The notes beneath the pieces are model-generated. The model worked only from the letters and a program-made list of their open reading frames with translations, did not search any database and had not been told where the DNA came from. From Botrytis cinerea B05.10 (taxonomy: Eukaryota; Ascomycota; Leotiomycetes; Helotiales; Sclerotiniaceae): a stretch of 64,000 nt of DNA. Made by a program: the position numbers and the translations under genes. The DNA lies in assembly GCF_000143535.2 (NCBI RefSeq), contig NC_037317.1, positions 124,001 to 188,000 on the forward strand, given 5' to 3'. Shown here one piece after another: positions 58,601-64,000 of this stretch (positions within the stretch are counted from its first letter, which is position 1; every line of letters begins with the position of its first letter).

Positions 58601-60341
58601 CGTTCAACTCTCCTTGGCGCGTGTTACGTCTCGCGGACGCCTCTAGCGTGTCCCTGTGACCGCTTTTGCACTGATCAAATGTCACAACTCCTTGTGCCCA
58701 ATCTATTTTCGGATTATGTGCCTTTAACCATGGCATTCCTAAGATGATCTGTTGTTGGCCCAATGGCACAACGTCAAGCTGTATAACCTCTGTATGTTGG
58801 GTTATGCCCATTCGTATTGGGATTGTCTCCTGCGAAATCTTTCCGTCAGACCCTGCTAGCTGTCCGTCAACTAACTGCAATCGGTAGGGGTGTTGTTTCG
58901 TCTGAAGTGGTATTTCCAAGTACTTTGCAGCTTCTGGTGCAATAAAATTTCCTGTAGCCCCTGAATCTATCATGGCTGATTGTATGTGTCCATTTATCTG
59001 AACTTTGCAGTATATCTGTCCTGCCTGTCCCGTAGCATTCAACTGCTGGGTAACTTTGCGAACTTCTTGCGAAGTTGTATTGGGAGTTAAATCCTCGCAT
59101 GTTACATTATTCTGATGGTTCTTCGTCTTCCTTTTCTTGGGGAACCATCCGGTTGCTTCTTTATCTGATCGATGAATTCCGCAGAATTCATCATAGCAGG
59201 CTGTCCAGCTCATTGTGGCGTGGTCTGCTTCTGCCTCGTCCTGGTGACTTTCTTCTGTTACAGAGGGTGTTGGGGTTCTGTAATACTCTTGTTCCCATAA
59301 GTCTATTGCATTCATGCCCTCTTGATTTCGTGGTAATTCCTCTAGTAATTGCTGGAATTCTTCAATGGTGAAAGTCTCAGTATTTTCGGATTTAGTTGGG
59401 TTTTCTGGGATTGCAAAGGTGGCGTTAAGTTGGCCCTTGCCGAACTTAGGTTTGAAGTTGCCCCTTTTTCCTCCTGTCTTCTTGCTTCGGCACTCTGCTG
59501 CTCGGTGCCCTGCTTTTCCACATTCAAAGCATAAGTTGTTTTCTCGTCTTCGTCTCTTTTCTGAGTCATCGTTCCCGTTTGTGTAGTGCGTAGCGTCTAG
59601 TTCCATTGGGTCTCCGTACCTCTGTGGATTGTAACGTGGTCTACCCTCATTCTTGCGGTAACGCCCTTGCTTCTGATTTCCTTGGGGTTTGTATGATCTC
59701 TGGCTTTGTCGATATCTGTAGAGACGATCATCTGATTCGATGGAGTCCTGAATTAGATCGTTCAGATCTGTACTCTCGGCAGATCTTTCTAATTCCAGTC
59801 TGACTTCTGGTTTGAGTCCCTTGCGGTAGTGACTCATGATAGCGATTTCGTCCCACTTGGTTGTTCCAGCATATCTTCGAAATTCCGTAGCATATTTCAA
59901 TGCTGATCCTGTCTGCTTGAGGTTGAAGATCTTATCTTCCGCTACCTCTAACTCGTTGGAATTTCCGAAGATTCTACGAATCTCTGTCTTAAATCCTTCA
60001 AAACTATTGAAGATTGTTCGGGTGGGTTGCATGCGATTCTTATCGTCATGTTCGAAATAGTCGCGCAAATATGGTTGAATCCATTTGGTTGCTTCACCTC
60101 GGAGGTATGATGCGGCCCATATACTCTTGGATTCCTTGGTAGTGAACTTGTCCTCATTGAATCGGAAGTAGATCTCAAGTTGTAAGAGGAAAGTATCGAG
60201 CTCTTGTCGACTACCTTGGTACTTGTCTGGTAAGGCGATCTTAAGGGTTTCGTTGATAGTGATCTCCTTTGGGGCATCGGTCATCTCGATGTCGTTGGTG
60301 TCTCCGGCAGATTGACCTGTGGCGGTATCTCTGGATGCCAT
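55485..60341 (-). CDS. Gag-pol polyprotein of the intact Ty3/gypsy chromovirus
   Basis: 1618 residues in one frame with no frameshift between gag and pol. In order: capsid-like gag (about 35-210), zinc knuckle CFECGKAGHRAAEC (271-284, CX2CX4HX4C), aspartic protease with IDSGATGNFI (catalytic Asp459), reverse transcriptase (about 690-870) with TKMDLRNGYH and catalytic YLDDILVYS (Asp818-819), RNase H (about 910-1050, with VETDSSDFAIGAVL), integrase with an HHCC zinc finger (HGHQG ... CDTCIRNK) and catalytic core (WDFVIKLPL, SDRDKLFTSKFW, HPQTDGQTER), and a chromodomain near 1542-1577 (VKYLIKWLDYPHSENTWEL) that in this group guides insertion to marked chromatin. All catalytic residues are present, so it may be active. 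It would act in cytoplasmic particles, then the nucleus. Confidence 0.96.
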   Translation of the reverse strand: MASRDTATGQSAGDTNDIEMTDAPKEITINETLKIALPDKYQGSRQELDTFLLQLEIYFRFNEDKFTTKESKSIWAASYLRGEATKWIQPYLRDYFEHDDKNRMQPTRTIFNSFEGFKTEIRRIFGNSNELEVAEDKIFNLKQTGSALKYATEFRRYAGTTKWDEIAIMSHYRKGLKPEVRLELERSAESTDLNDLIQDSIESDDRLYRYRQSQRSYKPQGNQKQGRYRKNEGRPRYNPQRYGDPMELDATHYTNGNDDSEKRRRRENNLCFECGKAGHRAAECRSKKTGGKRGNFKPKFGKGQLNATFAIPENPTKSENTETFTIEEFQQLLEELPRNQEGMNAIDLWEQEYYRTPTPSVTEESHQDEAEADHATMSWTACYDEFCGIHRSDKEATGWFPKKRKTKNHQNNVTCEDLTPNTTSQEVRKVTQQLNATGQAGQIYCKVQINGHIQSAMIDSGATGNFIAPEAAKYLEIPLQTKQHPYRLQLVDGQLAGSDGKISQETIPIRMGITQHTEVIQLDVVPLGQQQIILGMPWLKAHNPKIDWAQGVVTFDQCKSGHRDTLEASARRNTRQGELNANDTGDVGHPVQGPPLRAKASTPPLQMQKPTTRHEIAIEAKEKPTIPEQYKNYEHVFKEPGIHEALPEHKPWDHEIILEEGKMPVHTPIYSMSADELKRLREYIDDNLAKGWIRESASQVASPTMWVPKKDGPDRLVVDYRKLNALTKKDRYPLPLATELRDRLGGATIFTKMDLRNGYHLIRMKEGEEWKTAFKTRYGLYEYQVMPFGLTNAPATFMRLMNNVLSQYLDTCCICYLDDILVYSNNKVQHIKDVSNILESLSKADLLCKPSKCEFHVTETDFLGFTVSSQGLKMSKDKVKAVLEWKQPTTIKEVQSFLGFVNFYRRFIKGYSGITTPLTTLTRKDQGSFEWTAKAQESFDTLKQAVAEEPILLTFDPEKEIIVETDSSDFAIGAVLSQPGQNGKYQPIAFYSRKLSPAELNYEIYDKELLAIVDAFREWRAYLEGSKYTVQVYTDHKNLVYFTTTKQLNRRQVRWSETMANYNFRISYVKGSENARADALSRKPEYQENKTYESYAIFKKDGESLVYNAPQLAATHLLGDNHLRKQIQSHYDKDATATRIRKTIEPGFTIENDTIYFHGKVYIPSQMTKEFVTEQHGLPAHGHQGIARTFARIREISYFPRMRTIVEEVVGNCDTCIRNKSSRHAPYGQLQTPDMPSQPWKSITWDFVIKLPLSKDPTTGIEYDAILNIVDRLTKFAYMIPFKETWDAEQLAYVFLRVIVSIHGVPDEIISDRDKLFTSKFWTTLLALMGIKRKLSTSFHPQTDGQTERTNQTMEAYLRCYVNYRQDNWVELLPMAQFAYNTSETETTKITPARANFGFNPQAYKIPIPQEVNAESAIVQVEQLKDLQEQLALDLRFISFRTAAYYNTKRSMEPTLKEGDKVYLLRRNIETKRPSNKLDHRKLGPFKIDKVIGTVNYRLKLPDTMNIHPVFHISLLEPAPPGAPNAPFTEIEPVNPNAIYDVETILDCKYVRNKVKYLIKWLDYPHSENTWELKEDLSCPEKLRAFHLKYPHLPIKPQDPLRTTQAKKDRRNRRKKNQ

Positions 60342-60392
60342 ATTAGCGGTTGGTTATCGAATCGGTACTTGAAGCAGAAATGGTGCTCAAAG

Positions 60393-60968
60393 TGTTACGG
60401 GAGCTGCCTCTAGGGTCACGTGGAAGTGTCTAGAGATCTCTCGAGGTGGTTTAGACTAGACTTCAAGTAGGAATTCGATAAGGTTGTAACTGGTTGCAAT
60501 TCTCGTAACTATAGTAATGAAACTAATGGTTGTTGTCTTGAGCACGAAGCTCTACATTATAATGAAACCCATTCCCTTATATAGATCTTCGTCTCACTTG
60601 GACAGCTGGGACAGCCGGTCGCTCCTGGAGCGCTGTCGTTCCTGAGCTGTCCATCACGGGACACTAATCCCGTGACTCTTGGTGTCCTAGCTTATTGTTT
60701 TGTCCTGGGGCTAACCCCCTGGGATCTTACTAATATAACTTCGCGAAAAGTTTGCAAAGTTATGTTCGGTGTTTCCTAGGACCTATTGTCCTAGGAACTG
60801 TATCCTAAGATTCTAGGATATCCTATGACTAATACTATATACATGCCTGAGGCTTTCCTTGGGTGCCTAGTGTCCCCCGGTATACTGCAGCTGAATCACT
60901 GAGGCCTATAATACCATTATAGCCTATACGTTGGTGATTCTACAGCCTGTTATTAATCCGTCGTAACA
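60393..60968 (-). repeat. 5' LTR (relative to gag-pol) of the intact gypsy element, 576 bp
   Basis: Appears identical to 54362-54937. Carries the promoter for gag-pol, with the TATA-like CTATATAAGG on the minus strand near 60582-60591. The gag ATG is 51 bp beyond the LTR inner edge. Confidence 0.95.
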
Positions 60969-60973
60969 TATAT

Positions 60974-61645
60974 GTTAAAACTTTATGTGTCAAACTCGAC
61001 ATCAATTGGCCAAGTAGCACATTTTCTTTCATTCTTCATTCCATTTTCTAATCCTTAACGCAAGGATATAAATCTATTTGATAGTAAAATATATAGCAAC
61101 AGAAAGGCAAGAAGAGTCAACCACTCTAACTACTACCTATCTTAAACATTTTTACAGAATTTCTATTCCTATGATTCACATCACTAGATTCTAGAGACTT
61201 ACACGTTGAATCATGAACACGTATTAAGTTAGTGATTTCTAAAAGACAACGACTTTTTTGTTATTTTCCTAAAACTCCAACGCTGAATATTCTAGAACCC
61301 GTAGCAAGTTTTGTCTCTCGCTGTGGCCCATAAAACCTATTAAATAACAAGGAAACATCTTTGAGACTAATATCAACCATCGGCATACAAAAATGGAAAG
61401 TCTAGAAGTCCCCATTTTCTCTGTCCATAATCAGTATCTTAGTAAACCATCATAAACTATCATGAAAAATATAAGAAAGTATGTTAAAGCTACCCTTTCA
61501 AATCCAGTTCTATAGCTCCCAAATTTCAATCATCGTTCCTATTCTTGAATCTCGTACATCCTATTGGAAAACTAGCGAATATGAAAGACATTGATATCAG
61601 GGGTGGAATGCGTGGTAGCGATACAAACTCTACCTTGGGATCAAT
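60974..61645. other. Spacer, no gene seen
   Basis: Moderately AT-rich, no long frame. Probably 3' flank of the minus-strand gene at 61646. Nothing else recognised. Confidence 0.4.
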
Positions 61646-62935
61646 TCATTGGTTATAATAATACTGATCGTCTTGACCACCTTGACCACTTTGATAGCCA
61701 CGTGAATGAACGCCCGTATACGCATCGGACGGCTGAGCTACGTACGATTGAGTAGCCAATGTTTGACCCGTAAGAGGTTGCATAGCCCACGATTGACTAC
61801 CTGAAAAAGTGCCCTGGTTTTCTTGATACTGAGTATGCTGACCAGGATAAGCTGTAGGATGAGTTGATTGTTGTTCACTTTCGTAACCCTGTGAATAGTC
61901 ACATATGAAACCACCAGCATGTTGAGTACCGTATGGTTGAATAGTCGATGCTTGAATATCTAAAAAACTGCCCTGGTTTTCTTGATACTGAGTGTGTTGA
62001 CCAGGATAAGCTGCAGGATGAGTTGATTGCTGTTCACTTTCGTAACCCTGTGAATAGTCACATATGAAATCACCAGCCTGTTGAGTACCGTATGGTTGAA
62101 TACCCGATGCTTGACTAACTGAAGGGCTGCCCTGGTAGCCACTGAATGGCTGACCAACTTGTTGTTGAATTGATGAGTGATGATATGGCTCTTGTGCTCG
62201 GACAGCATCATAACTCTCCAAGGACCATTCACTTTGGTTTTCTAACGCAAGACCTGGCTTTCTGAAAAACTCTGATTCTGGAAACGGCGGGATAGACCTA
62301 GCACCAGTCTTGTAATCGTTATGCTGTCTTATTGCTTGTGCTGCTTTCTCTATACCATCCACATCTATGCCTCCCCATAACCAGCGTATTTCAGGTTTTT
62401 GCAAAGCCGAGTTGTGGTTCGCTATGGCCAGGGATTTTGCAATTGGTGTGGGATAACTCAAAACGATGTCCAGGAATTCCTTGCGGATCCATTTTCGTGG
62501 TATTTTTGGTGCGTCTGCATCCTTTAGAAGCTTACTGTATACTCTTACTCTGCTCGTATCATTGATAATCATACGCAATTCACCACCTAAAAGCGGTTTA
62601 TATCCATAATTATTAACCGTGATCAGCTCATTCATCAAATCTGTTAAAACATCCCACCCTTTGCGTGCCATTCTGCCCAGCAATTTGTCACCACCCAGCT
62701 GGAAATTATCGCGGCGTAAGCCATATGCAAAGAACAATAACACGTCTTCTATTTCCTCATCCCAAGGCCAGTATTCTCTGGGAACGGTATCAGGAGCTTG
62801 AACGAGGGCGAAGGAGGGACTGGGGGCGAGAGCGCGGAGAGGGGGGTTATGGCGACGAGTACCGCTACTACCACTGCCACGATTTGAGCGTGATATGTGG
62901 CTACTATGACGAGAGGAACGTGATGCACACATCAT
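61646..62935 (-). CDS. Hypothetical protein with Gln/Tyr-rich repeat tail, 429 residues
   Basis: Not recognised as a named family. Residues 1-50 are Ser/Arg-rich and disordered. About 50-215 looks like a folded helical domain (REYWPWDEEIEDVLLFFAYGLRRDNF, RMARKGWDVLTDLMNELI, WIRKEFLDIVL, IRWLWGGIDVDGIEKAAQAIR). From about 245 the protein is low complexity, rich in Gln, Tyr, Ser, Gly and Pro, with a 53-residue tandem repeat (279-331 and 332-380; IQPYGTQ-AG-FICDYSQGY). The tail resembles prion-like segments that drive condensates, which is inference. One ATG at the start is followed by a second Met. No signal peptide, no membrane helix. It has no visible link with the neighbouring retrotransposon. 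Confidence 0.72.
   Translation of the reverse strand: MMCASRSSRHSSHISRSNRGSGSSGTRRHNPPLRALAPSPSFALVQAPDTVPREYWPWDEEIEDVLLFFAYGLRRDNFQLGGDKLLGRMARKGWDVLTDLMNELITVNNYGYKPLLGGELRMIINDTSRVRVYSKLLKDADAPKIPRKWIRKEFLDIVLSYPTPIAKSLAIANHNSALQKPEIRWLWGGIDVDGIEKAAQAIRQHNDYKTGARSIPPFPESEFFRKPGLALENQSEWSLESYDAVRAQEPYHHSSIQQQVGQPFSGYQGSPSVSQASGIQPYGTQQAGDFICDYSQGYESEQQSTHPAAYPGQHTQYQENQGSFLDIQASTIQPYGTQHAGGFICDYSQGYESEQQSTHPTAYPGQHTQYQENQGTFSGSQSWAMQPLTGQTLATQSYVAQPSDAYTGVHSRGYQSGQGGQDDQYYYNQ
61796..62101 (-). repeat. 159-bp tandem repeat within the Gln/Tyr-rich gene
   Basis: Two copies (62101-61943 and 61942-61796, the second partial) offset by exactly 159 bp, so the frame is kept. They are nearly identical (for example both encode FICDYSQGYESEQQSTHP), pointing to a recent in-frame duplication. 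Confidence 0.88.
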
Positions 62936-64000
62936 TGACGAGTAGCGCAGGCCTCGAACTTCAAGTAACGAAAAGTCAAAATACTAAAAAGCTCAAAGTG
63001 AACAAAAGACAGTGATGGAGAGTGAAGCTTTGATTCAACAGCAAATTCTTCGATTGGTTTCAGTCGTGTTGATCAAGAATAATAGATAGTCTTCGACGTC
63101 GCAATGAGAAACAGCTTGTGGGTGGTCTTAAAAACAAATGTCGGTATGGCTTGTCGAGAGTGGTATTTATGTTTTAGTATCGAGTATCGAGTGTATGACA
63201 GTAGAGTATGCGACAGTGTAGTTGACGAGGATGCAAGCTTGAGATGTGAAATCGCGATTCTTGTATGGTGTTAACAAAATCGAGAACAAAAATTGCGTGA
63301 GAGAGTACTAGTATGTGAGTTCAATATGTATGGTCTTAGACCGCACGATCTTCAACTGTGTCTCCAATTCAAAAGAAGTATCTGATATCACAATATCTTC
63401 TTCAAAGTAGAGCATACACAAAGAATAAGAAGAAACACTTCTCGAGGAAGGACATCCCAACCTATTTAAGCGCATATCGAGGTGCCACACCGACCATTTT
63501 CTTCTATCAAGTTCATGCTTCCTCATGATTAATCCAAATATTTGGTATGAATACACCTCAGAAGATGGGTGATATGACTCGAAATACACAATATTTCATG
63601 ATTCACAAAGAGAGGAAGTATGAATACACCCCCAAACGACCAGATCATGACTAACTAGTCATGAAAGTAAACCACACAATATCCCATAACCCATAAGAAA
63701 TAAAATATGAACATCCTCTCAACGCATTCAATACCTCATAACCAGAACCAAGCAAAAGACTAAATAAAACCCATCTCAAGATTCCTGATTCATGATTCCC
63801 CATCCCCCATTCCCCATGAAAACACAGACAGAGACAAATACACACAGCAGAAACGCACTTCAAACCCAAGCTTCCCGATCCCCACTCTATGAAGACAGAC
63901 AGACAGACAGACAGACTCGCGACCAATACAGAACTACATACGTACAGTACAGCAAGGATACGAATCAACATCAACCCATCGATCCATGACTTCAAGACTG
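62936..64000. other. Right-end region, no gene supported
   Basis: Presumed promoter of the 429-residue gene at its left edge. Minus-strand frames at 63308-63589 and 63651-63995 lack domains, and the latter runs through the GACA microsatellite, so neither is called. A gene continuing past the window cannot be excluded. Confidence 0.35.
63894..63916. repeat. GACA tetranucleotide microsatellite
   Basis: About six uninterrupted GACA units. Confidence 0.85.

Larger units (their letters stand above)
54362..60968 (-). mobile_element. Intact Ty3/gypsy chromovirus retrotransposon
   Basis: 6607 bp, flanked by a perfect 5-bp duplication 'tatat' (54357-54361 and 60969-60973). LTRs of 576 bp (54362-54937 and 60393-60968) look identical base for base, ends TG...CA. 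The purine tract (aagaaggggatag, minus strand) adjoins the left LTR at 54938-54950, so transcription of gag-pol runs right to left. A single uninterrupted 1618-codon gag-pol with a C-terminal chromodomain fills most of the interior, and a second frame lies on the opposite strand at 55037-55612. No RIP signature: composition is balanced and no stops. Identical LTRs and intact coding imply a recent insertion that has not yet been through RIP. No clear tRNA primer-binding site was recognised next to the right LTR. Confidence 0.95.

Noticed and set aside
60369..60392. tRNA primer-binding site next to the gypsy 5' LTR
   Set aside because: The sequence after the LTR (ctttgagcaccatttctgc on the minus strand) does not start with TGG or match a tRNA 3' end that I can name.
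63651..63995. 114-residue hydrophobic minus frame
   Set aside because: Runs across the GACA microsatellite; hydrophobic look comes from repeat translation and there is no homology sign.
1..64000. CRISPR arrays, operons, bacterial ribosome binding sites or rRNA
   Set aside because: Spliced genes, fungal families and LTR elements show a eukaryote; no regularly spaced direct repeats or rRNA motifs were seen.

Overview
The window looks like an accessory region of a filamentous ascomycete chromosome. The evidence is short spliceosomal introns (about 49-105 bp), typical fungal secondary-metabolism families, a degraded HET-domain gene, and long AT-rich blocks carrying the transition-only decay expected of repeat-induced point mutation (RIP). 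The Ty3/gypsy and hypothetical genes on the right would fit a Leotiomycete, but that placement is only an impression. GC-balanced gene islands alternate with AT-rich transposon graveyards.

Layout. 1-10 kb: AT-rich repeat with a complete but RIP-destroyed Ty3/gypsy element (1564-8961) and a LINE reverse-transcriptase scrap. 10-12 kb: a broken HET-domain gene. 12.2-20.5 kb (minus strand): a 2134-residue non-reducing polyketide synthase with one intron, then a glutathione S-transferase gene. 20.7-30.6 kb: a tightly packed, nested transposon block: a 438-bp MITE, then a 45-bp-TIR DNA element containing a second MITE that contains a Ty1/copia element, then another MITE. 31.6-41.1 kb: a rhodopsin-domain membrane protein (+), a cytochrome P450 (-), an HxxxD acyltransferase (+) and an MFS exporter (+). 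41.2-49.5 kb: a second RIP-destroyed copy of the first gypsy element, exactly the same length (7398 bp). 49.5-64 kb: two unrecognised protein genes (minus strand) flanking an intact, apparently recent Ty3/gypsy chromovirus (54362-60968) whose two 576-bp LTRs look identical.

How the genes fit together. PKS, GST, membrane protein, P450, acyltransferase and exporter form a plausible secondary-metabolite cluster split by a 10-kb transposon block. The PKS order is KS-AT-PT-ACP-C-methyltransferase-esterase/thioesterase, which points to a C-methylated aromatic polyketide that could be oxidised (P450), acylated (acyltransferase), conjugated or isomerised (GST) and exported (MFS). The PKS has no SAT starter-loading domain, and no pathway transcription factor or prenyltransferase is in the window. 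The product is not known.

The most unusual single feature is an open reading frame (55037-55612) on the strand opposite to gag-pol inside the intact gypsy element. It has a perfect CX2CX6CX9CX2CX6C cluster, a long charged coiled coil and an acidic tail, so it resembles a small zinc-cluster regulator carried antisense by a retrotransposon.
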